Shown: positions 10,157 through 20,877, numbered from the stretch's first letter. The stretch is 64,000 nt of DNA from an uncultured Nostoc sp. (GCF_937863485.1 NZ_CALMFY010000037.1:1-64000); one strand, 5' to 3'. A program made the numbers and translations. Notes: generated by a model from the letters alone, not told the origin.

Positions 10157-10930
10157 CTAATAACTATAAGGATTCTGTGGTTGAGGAATCTTTTTAAGAG
10201 AGGTAGCGGCAATGGTAAGTTGGCGTTTACCTGCCAGATTTTCTGTCACCATTTGTCCTTCTACTTCCAGCCAAGTGTCAGGGGAATAAGGTTCTTGATT
10301 GTTTGGCAGTTTGACGGGTAATCCCACAGGGTAAGCATCTGCTGCACAGCAAGTTAAGACAAATCGGGCTAAGAACAAATATTCTTTTCCTATATCTGGC
10401 GGATGGATGACAAATCCCTGCACCTTGACTTTTTGTCCTGTATATGTATCTGGCTCTGGATAGACATTGACAGTGCGTACCCAGTCTACAAGCGATCGCT
10501 CCTCTGGACGAACAGTAGCCCGAAAAGCTTGGGGTTTGACGCGTGTAGTTCCCAATAAATCAGCCGTCACACCTCTTTGGAGTGCTTTGTCACTAGCAAA
10601 AACTTGCGGTGTAAAGATGAAACCCAAAATCGCTGCAATCAATAACACAGAACTGCCCCAACCAGGGGGAAATAAACTAATATGCTGGGTGTTTGGCATA
10701 ACATCAGGGCGACGCCGCAGCCAAAGTTCCTGCATCTTGAAAAAACCAATAATGATCAAGCTGATACCAGTTACAACCACTAACCAAATGTAATTTGGAT
10801 GAATCAATAGATTCAGCTTGTTAGTTAGCCAATATCTCAACATCAAAATGCCCCAAGCTGTAATTGCTAAGGCATCCAGCCAAGGGAGTAACAGATTTGA
10901 GATTTTAGATTTGGGATTTTTGCTAGCCAT
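10157..10930 (-). CDS. TIGR03943-family membrane protein (putative permease partner subunit)
   Basis: N-terminal TMs and VKVQGFVIHPPDIGKEYLFLARFVLTCCAADA segment; adjacent to permease. Confidence 0.7.
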   Translation of the reverse strand: MASKNPKSKISNLLLPWLDALAITAWGILMLRYWLTNKLNLLIHPNYIWLVVVTGISLIIIGFFKMQELWLRRRPDVMPNTQHISLFPPGWGSSVLLIAAILGFIFTPQVFASDKALQRGVTADLLGTTRVKPQAFRATVRPEERSLVDWVRTVNVYPEPDTYTGQKVKVQGFVIHPPDIGKEYLFLARFVLTCCAADAYPVGLPVKLPNNQEPYSPDTWLEVEGQMVTENLAGKRQLTIAATSLKKIPQPQNPYSY

Positions 10931-10983
10931 TAGTTATTGGGCATTGGTTATTAGCAAAGAATAAAAGACAAATGACTAATTTT

Positions 10984-12054
10984 TTAAAGAACATGCAAGT
11001 TCATGAAAAGAGTAAACACAAATGTTAATTGTGCCGCTAAAGCAAATAAGTAAAAGACAGTTTTGGGTTTAAAAATGGATAACATCAAACCAATGCCTTT
11101 GATATCAATCATTGGGCCAAACACCAGAAATGCTAATAAAGAACCACTGCTAAAGGTTGAGGCAAAAGATAGGGCAAAGAAAGAATCGACTGTAGAACAA
11201 ATTGACACCACTACTGCTAATATCAGCATGACCACAATCGAGCTAATAGGCCCAGCACCCAAACTGAGAATTAATTCCCGTGGGGCTAGCACTTGAATAG
11301 CAGCAGCGATCGCACTTCCTAAAATCATCACTCCGCCCAATTCCCGGAATTCTTGGATGCTATTATCTACCACTAGACGCAGTTTCTCTGCAAGGGGTTT
11401 ATTGGTATTAGAAATTGGCGTAGTCGCTTGTACCAAATTAGGATCTATCCGCAGAGGTACACCTGCTTTTCCTCCTAAGATATAAGTCCCGGATTGCAAG
11501 ATATTTGGTATCGCTTCTTGGTGTTGTACTTGGTAACGTTTCCCACGGCGTTTGGTTTGGGGCTGTGCGGGTGGATTAAACTTCATATATCGAGCGATCG
11601 CAGGTTGGACTATGGGATTTAAGTCCTTTTGAAAACTGAAAACAAAACCGATAATTGTGGCAATTGCTAGGGAAAATACGACTCGTAAAACGACTATTTC
11701 TGGCTGATCTCGAAATGCTGTCCAAGTTGCCCAAATTACAACTGGGTTAATTGTTGGTGCTGCTAGCAAAAAACCAATTGCCACTGGTGTGGGTACTCCC
11801 TGAATTAAGAACCGCCGCGCTACCGGTACATTCCCGCACTCACACACTGGAAATAAAAAGCCGATCATGCTGCCAACTAAAGCACCCAACAGCGGATTTT
11901 TGGGCATTTTTTCTACTAATTTGCGCTCATCAACAAAAAACAGCAGCAAACTGGAGAATAAAACCCCAAGAAGCAAAAAAGGCATCGCCTCGACTAGCAG
12001 ACTTAGAAATATCGTAAAACCATTGTTCAGTTGATTCATGGGCGTCGCAGTCAA
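10984..12054 (-). CDS. permease (UPF0718/DUF318 family)
   Basis: FPVCECGNVPVARRFLIQGVPTPVAIGFLLAAPTINPVV motif. Confidence 0.85.
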   Translation of the reverse strand: MTATPMNQLNNGFTIFLSLLVEAMPFLLLGVLFSSLLLFFVDERKLVEKMPKNPLLGALVGSMIGFLFPVCECGNVPVARRFLIQGVPTPVAIGFLLAAPTINPVVIWATWTAFRDQPEIVVLRVVFSLAIATIIGFVFSFQKDLNPIVQPAIARYMKFNPPAQPQTKRRGKRYQVQHQEAIPNILQSGTYILGGKAGVPLRIDPNLVQATTPISNTNKPLAEKLRLVVDNSIQEFRELGGVMILGSAIAAAIQVLAPRELILSLGAGPISSIVVMLILAVVVSICSTVDSFFALSFASTFSSGSLLAFLVFGPMIDIKGIGLMLSIFKPKTVFYLFALAAQLTFVFTLFMNLHVL

Positions 12055-12164
12055 AAGCGATTTTGAGTTTTAGGGTTCTGCCTAGTCATTCTATCGAAAT
12101 GGGGATCAAAAGCAGATCAGGAAAATTAAACATCATTTAAGTAGCAAGTTGTCCGATGTTTCGA

Positions 12165-12182
12165 GTAGCGCTTAAGCGCTAC
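12165..12182. repeat. 18-bp perfect palindrome gtagcgcttaagcgctac
   Basis: Read directly. Confidence 0.9.
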
Positions 12183-13246
12183 AAACCTTTGCTTCAGACG
12201 AAATAGTAAGTTTTACCTGAGTGCATTTTCTGACGATGACCATTTCTAAGATTGTCTAAGTTCAGAAATTGTTCCAATTGTAGAGGGCAAGTAGCTGCAT
12301 AGATGATTTCAAATTACCTATGTTTATACTTACAGTAATATGCTAGATAAGATATTAGCTCGGCTGTATTTTCATCAAGTATTCACAGTTCTTCAACATT
12401 TGGGGTAGGCGTAGCCCGCCCTTAGACATCGCTCTTGGTTGCTACTATCATTGGTTTTGGCTAGTTCTGGGAAAACTTTATCTGAGTTTTGGTTGATTTT
12501 ATACTATAAAAACTCTAAAAAGGCAAGACCAAACTTTAGCAAACACGGTAAATGCTTGCAATACCTTATCCTAAAAAACACGCTGTCCGCGATCGCCAAT
12601 TTCCGAAAAGCCCTACAGGCCATCTCACAAACGTAGGCAAAGCTTTAGCCCACCTGCGTGGGCTGAAATCCTTACAGACTGGGGAAATAGCCTTTCTTTC
12701 TATAGCCTCCCTTTTCTAGAGTGAGGCTATTTTGGCGATCGCGTAGCGTGTTCCGTAGCACAAAGTGTTGATAAATTTTTAAACTTTTATAGATAAATGT
12801 AGACAATATTTGACTTATGTACTACAAAAATGTTTCAAAAGGGTCTTTTGCTCTCATAGTTAGTACAGCAAGGCATCTCAGTACATGGCGCAACCTTGAT
12901 TTTGCGTTGCATTTAACCCAGTGCAGAACTGCAAAATTATACCTTTCGGGACTTTTAAAACATCCTCTAAGGAATAAGAATTAAATAACATACAATTTAT
13001 GTCCTTGACTTACCTCATCCTCAATTCCTCTCCTTATAAAGGAGAGGAAAGCTAGATACAGGATGAAGTTTTGCATTTTATTTAATCCACGTTCCTAAGA
13101 TAGACAGAAGTCATTTAAGTCTGATTGTTGACATTGAATGAAGGAAATAGGCTTAAATGAGCTTCAAAATGTTCTTTTTTTGCCAGTGCATAAGATTCAA
13201 AAAAATCTAAGAGTTTAATATTCTTTTAACATTTAACACTTCTGGA

Positions 13247-13446
13247 TTAGGACTTCTTCGCGAATGCTGGATACGGTGCGAGCGGAAATATCTGGTAGTC
13301 AACGTAATCAACCTTGACAAGTGGAAATCTATCGATCATCTTTTGCAGATGGTTCTGTGACTCCGCTTCAAAGAAAACGACTGCACCCTTGTTTTTCGTG
13401 TCTAGCGCCCACACTTGACGCAGACATCCCTCCGTTTTCGGAGATA
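13247..13446 (-). pseudogene. 3' remnant of a muconolactone-isomerase/YciI-like small protein gene
   Basis: Minus-strand translation CLRQVWALDTKNKGAVVFFEAESQNHLQKMIDRFPLVKVDYVDYQIFPLAPYPAFAKKS* without an intact 5' part. Confidence 0.5.
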
Positions 13447-13555
13447 TTTAACCACCCCTAAATCGTGATTTTTTTTGGCAGCGAAGTACTTCTTGCTGCT
13501 TATCTATAGGTAGCTGGCGCAATTTCTCCAAGACTAGCTTGCTCAATATTCATAT

Positions 13556-13578
13556 CCCGACTTCTTTAATAAGTCGGG
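13556..13578 (-). terminator. hairpin cccgactt...aagtcggg downstream of WD40 gene
   Basis: Perfect 8-bp stem; member of a dispersed hairpin family. Confidence 0.5.
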
Positions 13579-13594
13579 GTTCTGGTGTTCGCTA

Positions 13595-14662
13595 TTAATT
13601 AGGTTTTTGTGGAGTTCCCCAAATCTTGATTTGTTGATCAAATCCACCACTGGCAAGAATTTTACCATTTGGACTAAAAGCGATCGCACTCACCCAGTCT
13701 GTATGTCCACTTAGTGTATTTAGTAACTCACCTGTAGTTAAATTCCATAATTTAATCCCATCTTTGCCGGCACTAGCAAGGGTTTGTCCATCGGGGTTAA
13801 TGGCGATCGCATTCACCCAGTTATTATGTCCTGTAAGGGTGCGGACTAATTCTCCAGTATTAATATTCCACAGTTTGACTGTGCGATCGCGGCTTGCACT
13901 AGCTAATGTTTCTCCATCTGGTGTAAAGATAACAGCGCTAACAGTATTAGAATGAGCTACAAATTCATTAATTAATTTACCAGTACTCAAATTCCACAAC
14001 TTGATTACACCCTTATTGTCACCACTAGCCAAAGTCTGCCCATCAGGACTAATGGCTAGGGTATAAATCAAATTATCAAAGCCTACTAGAGTCCCTAAAG
14101 GGCGCTGCTGTAGCAAATCCCATAGACGAATCCCATCCAAAGCTCCACTGATTAGAACTTTACTATCAGGAGACACCGCTAAAGATAATACGTTACTGGT
14201 GTGTCCAACAAAAGAACGACTAAATTTTAAATTTCTTAGATTCCAGAGGTTAATCGTATTGTCATCACTACAGCTAGCGAGGGTTTGCCCATCTGGCGAA
14301 ATTACTAAAGATTCTACGGCTGTTTGGTGTGCTTTGTTAATATCCGCCAACTTTTTGCCGTTTGCTGGATTCCACAGGCGAATTACACCCTCATTTTCTG
14401 CACCTCCACTCACAAGAATTCTGCTATCTGGGCTGAAAGCCAGGGATTTAACAGTTCCTCTATGTCCTCTGAGTGTGTAAAGTAGTTGTGCATTAGCAAA
14501 GCTATTGGTAGTTTGGGAATTTGGTGTTACTTCAATAGCAGCATGAGCTTGATGAATGTAAAACCCTTCCCAGGTAATCACTGGAAGGGCAACAGCTGCC
14601 ATAAATGCCAGGATAATATATGGCCGCAGAAAATTACCCCCACCTCTTCCCTCACTACTCAC
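13595..14662 (-). CDS. WD40 repeat protein, N-terminal membrane anchor
   Basis: Seven SPDGQTLASxxxDxxIKLWN blades. Confidence 0.9.
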   Translation of the reverse strand: MSSEGRGGGNFLRPYIILAFMAAVALPVITWEGFYIHQAHAAIEVTPNSQTTNSFANAQLLYTLRGHRGTVKSLAFSPDSRILVSGGAENEGVIRLWNPANGKKLADINKAHQTAVESLVISPDGQTLASCSDDNTINLWNLRNLKFSRSFVGHTSNVLSLAVSPDSKVLISGALDGIRLWDLLQQRPLGTLVGFDNLIYTLAISPDGQTLASGDNKGVIKLWNLSTGKLINEFVAHSNTVSAVIFTPDGETLASASRDRTVKLWNINTGELVRTLTGHNNWVNAIAINPDGQTLASAGKDGIKLWNLTTGELLNTLSGHTDWVSAIAFSPNGKILASGGFDQQIKIWGTPQKPN

Positions 14663-14736
14663 TCTTTTTCCTCACTTTTATATATACGGTTAGCCAATAA
14701 ATTTTGCAGAGTTATTAACTAATAACTCTGCACTTC

Positions 14737-15033
14737 CTAAAGAGGTGGTTTTTTCTTAGAAACGCTTAACATTGGTAAAGGCGGACTAGAAGAACGAGAG
14801 GGCAAATAATGTTGCACTACAGGCTCCTCTGGTAGAGAATGGCGCTGCTGGAAACGCCACAACTTAAAGGCTAGCGCTATGCCTGTTGTTCCTAAACCAA
14901 AAGCAAACAACGACCAGCTATCATTCAATCCGCCAATCAGGGCATCCATAACGCCCATCGTCATCAATACACTGATTAGTGGCTCTTTTCGGTAGGTTAA
15001 CTTTAAAAAACGAGGTAATACAGCATTCATCAC
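14737..15033 (-). CDS. small cyanobacterial hypothetical membrane protein
   Basis: 98-aa ORF with hydrophobic helices. Confidence 0.55.
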   Translation of the reverse strand: MMNAVLPRFLKLTYRKEPLISVLMTMGVMDALIGGLNDSWSLFAFGLGTTGIALAFKLWRFQQRHSLPEEPVVQHYLPSRSSSPPLPMLSVSKKKPPL

Positions 15034-15491
15034 AGCTTGATTGGTTCCAGTTCACCTTTCGTGTATATTTACCAAGAATACCTCACCCGTAATTTGCCTT
15101 TCTCATCCAAGGCAAACACTATTATGATTTTCTTTAGTAGGGGAGGAAGTGTACTCATTAATCGCCTTGCATATAATAGTAGACAGTGGCAGAAATTTGC
15201 CTACCTTTAACAAGGGGACTTTGCCCCAAGTCTTGTTAATTAAGATGGGGGCTGGATTTCTGCTGTGCTGTAGTAATTGCAAGTCTATTGATATTTCAAT
15301 CACTAATAAATATTTCGATTCCTCTCTTGCTTACATTCTAGGGCAATAATTTAGGAATAAGTCTAATTAAACTATCTAGGGCGAAGTACTTCGCTTTCAA
15401 TTGTTAAAGTCAAAACCAACTGCTTGTTCCAGCTGGTTGAAACTCTTTTAACTACTAGCTTACAATTTCCACCTTCGGCTTGTTGGTAGCA

Positions 15492-15686
15492 CTACTTCAG
15501 ACCCAGCCATGATAGCACCCCTTGATTGGTGACATATTCAATCACCAGCATCAAAGCGAAGCCAATCATTGCGGCTCGACCATTCAAGCGTTCAGCATAT
15601 TCGTTAAAGCCAAACTTCGGCTCCACTAGTTTAGGTGTAATCGTTGGTTGTGTTTGTGTCATTTTTAAGAAACCTTTTTTCGCCAA
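15492..15686 (-). CDS. high light-inducible / chlorophyll a-b binding-like protein (Hlip)
   Basis: FGFNEYAERLNGRAAMIGFALMLVIEYVTNQG (ExxNGRxAMxGF). Confidence 0.9.
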   Translation of the reverse strand: MAKKGFLKMTQTQPTITPKLVEPKFGFNEYAERLNGRAAMIGFALMLVIEYVTNQGVLSWLGLK

Positions 15687-16076
15687 ACGGGACTTGATAT
15701 TAGACTTTACAGCAGTTGTAGGGGATAAGCGTTAAAGGTTAAAGAAATTGACCCGTTCTTTCCCTTTAACCTTTACCCTACTTCGGCAACTTATGATCTG
15801 ATTGCAGTGCTTGAATGCCTTGATGACTTGAGAAATCCAGCAAAAGCCTCCTAGTAGGGAGCTATACAATCACTTTTTTAATAAATTGTTACTATTCTTT
15901 ATATATTGTATAAATACTGGAGCAATAGTCAAGGGTAAGAGTTTAGGGCTACTCAGATGAAATTGAGAAACTGAGTCCAGAGATTAGCTATCTCTAATAC
16001 AGCTACTCGAATAGATCAGTAGCAAGCTTGAGATTAGCAGGCTAGAGTTAAACAAAAAAATTATCAGAGGCGGTAT

Positions 16077-17177
16077 ATGGAAATCGGCGTTCCCAAGGAA
16101 AATAAGGATCAAGAGTTTCGGGTAGGGTTAAGTCCTTCTAGTGTGCGGGTGCTGCGAGAAAATGGTCATAGCATCTTCGTCGAGACGCAAGCAGGTAATG
16201 GTGCTGGATTCTCAGATAATGACTACAGAAGTGCTGGAGCGGAGATTGTCCCCACATCAGAAACGGCTTGGAATCGGGAATTAGTTGTTAAAGTCAAAGA
16301 GCCGCTGACATCTGAGTATAAATTTTTGCAGAAAGGGCAGATATTATTTACTTATTTACATTTAGCAGCCGATCGCAAATTGACAGAGCATTTAATTGAT
16401 TGTGGCACTTGTGCGATCGCCTACGAAACTGTAGAACAACCTGGTGCTAACAGACTTCCTTTGCTCACCCCCATGAGCGTTATTGCCGGTCGGCTAGCAG
16501 TACAATTTGGGGCCAGATTTCTAGAACGTCAGCAAGGTGGTAGAGGAGTGCTTTTGGGCGGTGTACCTGGAGTTAAACCAGGTAAAGTAGTAATTCTCGG
16601 TGGCGGCGTTGTCGGCACAGAAGCAGCTAAAATTGCTGTAGGCGTGGGTGCTAGCGTCCAGATTTTAGATGTAAGTGTCGAGCGCTTATCTTACCTAGAA
16701 ACCCTCTTTGGCTCTAGAGTCGAATTGCTTTACAGCAACTCTGCTCATATTGAAGCCGCAGTCATTGAAGCCGACTTGCTCATCGGTGCAGTTTTAGTCT
16801 TAGGACGTAGAGCACCAATATTAGTATCCCGTGAATTGGTCAAACAAATGCGTCCTGGTTCTGTAATAGTTGATGTTGCTGTTGACCAAGGCGGTTGCAT
16901 AGAAACTTTACACCCCACATCCCACACAAATCCGGTATACATTGAAGAGGGTGTGGTGCATTATGGCGTTCCCAATATGCCAGGAGCAGTACCTTGGACA
17001 GCAACTCAGGCACTGAACAACAGTACATTACCTTATGTTGTGCAGTTGGCAAATTTAGGAATTTTGGCACTAGAAGTTAACCCAGCATTAGCTAAGGGTG
17101 TGAATGTGCAGGATCATCGCTTAGTGCATCCGGCTGTGCAAGAGGTATTCCCTGATTTGGTAAACTCAGGTGTGTAA
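16077..17177 (+). CDS. ald: alanine dehydrogenase
   Basis: MEIGVPKENKDQEFRVGLSPSSV, LGGGVVGTEAAKIAVGVGA, VPNMPGAVPWTATQALNN. Confidence 0.95.
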   Translation: MEIGVPKENKDQEFRVGLSPSSVRVLRENGHSIFVETQAGNGAGFSDNDYRSAGAEIVPTSETAWNRELVVKVKEPLTSEYKFLQKGQILFTYLHLAADRKLTEHLIDCGTCAIAYETVEQPGANRLPLLTPMSVIAGRLAVQFGARFLERQQGGRGVLLGGVPGVKPGKVVILGGGVVGTEAAKIAVGVGASVQILDVSVERLSYLETLFGSRVELLYSNSAHIEAAVIEADLLIGAVLVLGRRAPILVSRELVKQMRPGSVIVDVAVDQGGCIETLHPTSHTNPVYIEEGVVHYGVPNMPGAVPWTATQALNNSTLPYVVQLANLGILALEVNPALAKGVNVQDHRLVHPAVQEVFPDLVNSGV

Positions 17178-17425
17178 GTATAAGGCGATCGCTTATTTTA
17201 GTGGTGGTAGCGATCGGTAATTAGACTAATTTCCTTACCAAATGCGCGGATGGGTAGGTGTACAAAATCAGAAGGGGCAAAAAATGGCTGCACGCTTCCT
17301 CTATACAATACTTTCAGGGCAATGCTACTTTTAAACCATCCGCGCACCTTATGGGGACTGGTTTTGAGTTGTAATTTTTTAATGCTTTAGCAGAAGTAGA
17401 TGTTGGAGGATGAAGCCCATCGCCC

Positions 17426-17959
17426 TTAAAAAACTAAATTACATTTACGCTTAAACTCTTCTCCGTAAGCTTCTATTTCCGCCCTGTCCCTAACAACTGT
17501 GTCCCCAGAAGCTCTTTTCCTTGATATAATTTCATCCCCTACGCGCTTTATACACTCTTGCTGAGTTTCTTTTTTATCTGGATGCAAAGCAGCCCAACAA
17601 ATCATGCAAGCAAATGTAGCCAGTGTAACAAATATAGCTCCCTTGACTGCACCAGTATTTTCTGCATATTTCCCAGACTTAAGAGTTAAAAATTTACTCC
17701 ATTTTTGTTTATTTGATATTCCAAAAATCATCACAGTGGTGATTTTGGCTGGTTGAATTTCGTTTAAAGTTTTTATAATTGCTTGGGTACAAATCTTGGG
17801 ATCTAGTGTTTTGGTAGATTTGACATTCAACTCTAAAGTTACACCATGATGGATTTTGGATTCTATTGTCGTTCCGTCAAGAGAAATTGACTCTTCCACC
17901 AGCTTAGAAATACCAAGGATATCACCAATTTTTGCAAATTTCTGTATATTATCAGACAT
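17426..17959 (-). CDS. hypothetical protein with a TM segment
   Basis: 177-aa ORF, no recognised family. Confidence 0.5.
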   Translation of the reverse strand: MSDNIQKFAKIGDILGISKLVEESISLDGTTIESKIHHGVTLELNVKSTKTLDPKICTQAIIKTLNEIQPAKITTVMIFGISNKQKWSKFLTLKSGKYAENTGAVKGAIFVTLATFACMICWAALHPDKKETQQECIKRVGDEIISRKRASGDTVVRDRAEIEAYGEEFKRKCNLVF

Positions 17960-18204
17960 TAAGTAGCACCATGCACTTAATCTAGTTGTACTGGTTTGCA
18001 GGCGCTAGCGGTGCAGGAAAATCACTGAAGTTGCTGAATCCTTTTTAACTCCTTTTTAGGAGTATTCCAAATTCGTACAGTTCTTTTATAGCTGCCTAAG
18101 TATTACCGAATGCAACATCTTTGGGGTTGAGAGTAGCAGGGAATAATTGTTAATTGGGGTTGCAATTGTTACTGCGGCAGGTGTTGATAGCTTCTTTTGC
18201 ACAA

Positions 18205-18241
18205 ATTGCAATTCAATAAAATCCCTATTGGGAATTGAAAC
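18205..18241. repeat. solitary CRISPR-repeat-like 37-mer
   Basis: attgcaattcaataaaatccctattgggaattgaaac; ends in ATTGAAAC and contains an inverted core. Confidence 0.4.
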
Positions 18242-18277
18242 TTTTTGACTCTCTGAAGTGTAAGTTCTAATTCATTT

Positions 18278-18847
18278 TCAAGCCAACAATTTGTCTACAG
18301 CTACACTAAAACCCAGTAATACTTTTTGAGTGCTAATCACATCACTAGCTTTAAATCCTAAAACCTGATTATCAGTTATTACAAAAATTAACCGACTGTC
18401 AGGAAATACCAGCCAAATTTCTTCGCAACCAGACTGCAAATACTCCTGTGCTTTGAGAAATAATTCTTCAGCTAAATCGGTGGGTGAAACTATCTCAACA
18501 ATTAGTGGGAAACTCTGTGGCAAAGTGGGAACATTGTCAAATTGAGCTACCAATTCAGGCGTCAGATAAGCCACATCAGGACGCCGACCCTGTTTAAATG
18601 TGCGACAAGGTACTTCAGTGTAAACTTTGCCACCTAGTTGATTGGTGTTGATGTAACTTCTCCAATAAAAGCTTAGATTAACTTCAATTTCACTATGCTT
18701 TAATGTCATCCCTGTTTTTTCTATCAGTTGCTCATCCACCCACTCCATCCCGTCTGGAGGATTTGCGATGAAGTCTTCTAAAGAGTGGATTTCGGGAATA
18801 GATACAATCTCATTGTGTTTGGAAACTAACATTGCAAGCCTCCACAT
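18278..18847 (-). CDS. Uma2 family (DUF820) putative endonuclease
   Basis: PDGMEWVDEQLIEKTGMTLKHSEIEVNL, RRPDVAYLTPE, PLIVEIVSPTDLAEE. Confidence 0.85.
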   Translation of the reverse strand: MWRLAMLVSKHNEIVSIPEIHSLEDFIANPPDGMEWVDEQLIEKTGMTLKHSEIEVNLSFYWRSYINTNQLGGKVYTEVPCRTFKQGRRPDVAYLTPELVAQFDNVPTLPQSFPLIVEIVSPTDLAEELFLKAQEYLQSGCEEIWLVFPDSRLIFVITDNQVLGFKASDVISTQKVLLGFSVAVDKLLA

Positions 18848-18906
18848 TAATTAGTTAAATACACAATACATACAGTGATAAAGAAAATTTTTATAATATT
18901 CATTTT

Positions 18907-19962
18907 TTAAAGCATTACCAAACTACCTTGTGCTTCTTCCTCTAATTCATAACCATTAGCTAATTTTTCAATTGCTTGGTCAATCATTGCCAAACCTTGA
19001 TCTACCCTTTCAACTAAACTTAACTGTCCTCGAAGTTCAGCAGCACCAACGAAACCTTTAGCATACCAAGTCATATGCTTACGGGCTTGACGCACACCGC
19101 GATCGCCTTTATATTCCCATAAGGCTTGTAAATGATCTCTTGCACATTCCAGACGCCCAATTGGGGTTGGTGGCGGTAATATCTCCCCAGTTTTCAGGAA
19201 GTGATCAATTTCTCCCACCAAAAACGGATAACCCAAAGTTCCACGGGAACACATCACACCATCAGCGCCAGTTTGCTCTAAACATTTCACAGCTGCTTCA
19301 ACACAGAAAATATCTCCATTCCCAATCACTGGGATAGAAAGCACTTCTTTTACACGGGCAATCCATTCCCAACGGGCATTGCCATTGTATCCTTGGGCGC
19401 GGGTGCGTCCATGTACTGTGATCATTTTTGCCCCTGCATCTTCCATCCGCTTCGCAAAGTCGAGAATAGTAATTTCGTTGTCATTCCAGCCAATACGGGT
19501 TTTTACTGTCACAGGGACATCAACAGCTTTTACCACTTCCCGCACAATTGCCTCTGCTACTTCTGGTTGCCGCAACAACGAAGAACCACCACCATTTTTA
19601 GTGATTTTATTTACCGGACAACCCATATTAATATCAACAGTATCAGCACCTTCTGCAACTGCCTTGATTGCTGCTTCTGCCAGAAAATCTGGACGGCAAT
19701 CAAATAGTTGAACGCTAATTGGGCGTTCGTTAGGGTCTACCTCCATGATTTTGGGTAACTGCTTGACATAATGCAACCCCGTAGCATTCACCATTTCGGT
19801 ATACATCATCGAATCTGGGGCATAGCGACGCACGAGACGGCGAAACACCATATCTGTCACCCCAGATAGAGGCGACTGGAGAACCCGGCTTTTTACCTCA
19901 AATGAGCCAATTTTTAAGGGTTGGGAGAGCCTAGCTTGAAGAATGGGAGACAGAGAAATCAT
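18907..19962 (-). CDS. dusB: tRNA-dihydrouridine synthase
   Basis: SPLSGVTDMVFRRLVRRY, DINMGCPVNKITKNGGGSSLL, TVHGRTRAQGY. Confidence 0.92.
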   Translation of the reverse strand: MISLSPILQARLSQPLKIGSFEVKSRVLQSPLSGVTDMVFRRLVRRYAPDSMMYTEMVNATGLHYVKQLPKIMEVDPNERPISVQLFDCRPDFLAEAAIKAVAEGADTVDINMGCPVNKITKNGGGSSLLRQPEVAEAIVREVVKAVDVPVTVKTRIGWNDNEITILDFAKRMEDAGAKMITVHGRTRAQGYNGNARWEWIARVKEVLSIPVIGNGDIFCVEAAVKCLEQTGADGVMCSRGTLGYPFLVGEIDHFLKTGEILPPPTPIGRLECARDHLQALWEYKGDRGVRQARKHMTWYAKGFVGAAELRGQLSLVERVDQGLAMIDQAIEKLANGYELEEEAQGSLVML

Positions 19963-20316
19963 AGAAAAAATTAAAAATTGTGGGAACCGAAGATAGCTAG
20001 GATATTTAGAGATACTGTTTATTTTTGTTGATGTATCTTGACTTGGAAGCTATTTTTGCAGCTTACCGAGCCTGTTCAACTTCCAAATCCAACGCCTGCG
20101 AGATTTGTTTGGCTGTCAAACCCAATACCAATAATTAAGATAAAGTTGTTGTCTTCCACAACGACAACTCAATAGGTACAAGCAGCCCATGTTCTAGATC
20201 CTAGCACTACTACAATGCCTGCTACTGCAAATAAACGCTACGACGATGCGCCATTTGAACTCAAGCGGTTCGTGTTTACACAGATGCGTATCTAAGCGAA
20301 CGATGATTTACCCGAC

Positions 20317-20877
20317 TTAAAGGGTTTCCTTTAGGCTTGAATTAGTCTCTGAATTTTTTCTGACTAGAAACGGATAAATGAACAGATAAACACCGCTGAC
20401 TGCCAGTGTTGACATAAAAAACAAAAAGGACATTTCAATCAGATCGTGAATCCAGGGAGCAAACCATCCCAGCAATCCTCGATATTCTAAAAAATCGGTG
20501 GAGTTGAAGCCATACTTTACTAATTTGCCGTTATGAGCATCGATATACCATTCAAACAAACGTTTTTGATTTTCAAATCGATAAACGCCTAAAGTTGGTA
20601 GATAGGCAATTTCATCAATGTCTTCTAGCGTATTAATCCCCTCTGGATGCAGAGAGATTAATGCTTGCGAAGCCTGTTCCAGAGAAAGTAAAGATTTGGT
20701 ATTTTCTGCAACAGTTTGAGTAGGTGGTTTCCCGTCAACTGTAGGTAAACCAGAACTGAAGACAGATGGAAGGGCAATTATTTCAATTAGGTAAATTGCA
20801 ATGACCATAGCAAAGTAAAGGCCAACCCATCGGTGAATTGTTCTTGACCATCTTGATAGAAACTGCTTAATTTTCAT
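20317..20877 (-). CDS. PepSY domain-containing membrane protein
   Basis: Single N-terminal TM, PepSY-like DIDEIAYLPTLGVYRFENQKRLFEWYIDAHNGKLV, C-terminal TM. Confidence 0.65.
   Translation of the reverse strand: MKIKQFLSRWSRTIHRWVGLYFAMVIAIYLIEIIALPSVFSSGLPTVDGKPPTQTVAENTKSLLSLEQASQALISLHPEGINTLEDIDEIAYLPTLGVYRFENQKRLFEWYIDAHNGKLVKYGFNSTDFLEYRGLLGWFAPWIHDLIEMSFLFFMSTLAVSGVYLFIYPFLVRKNSETNSSLKETL

Noticed and set aside
12439-12636. 65-aa plus-strand ORF in the 12-13.5 kb region
   Set aside because: No protein-like conservation signals; overlaps repeat-type DNA.
18150-18260. CRISPR array
   Set aside because: Only one full repeat-like unit and one partial; no regular repeat-spacer series, so recorded only as a solitary repeat-like sequence.
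19140-19711. Plus-strand ORFs antisense to dusB
   Set aside because: Shadow ORFs of a conserved gene.
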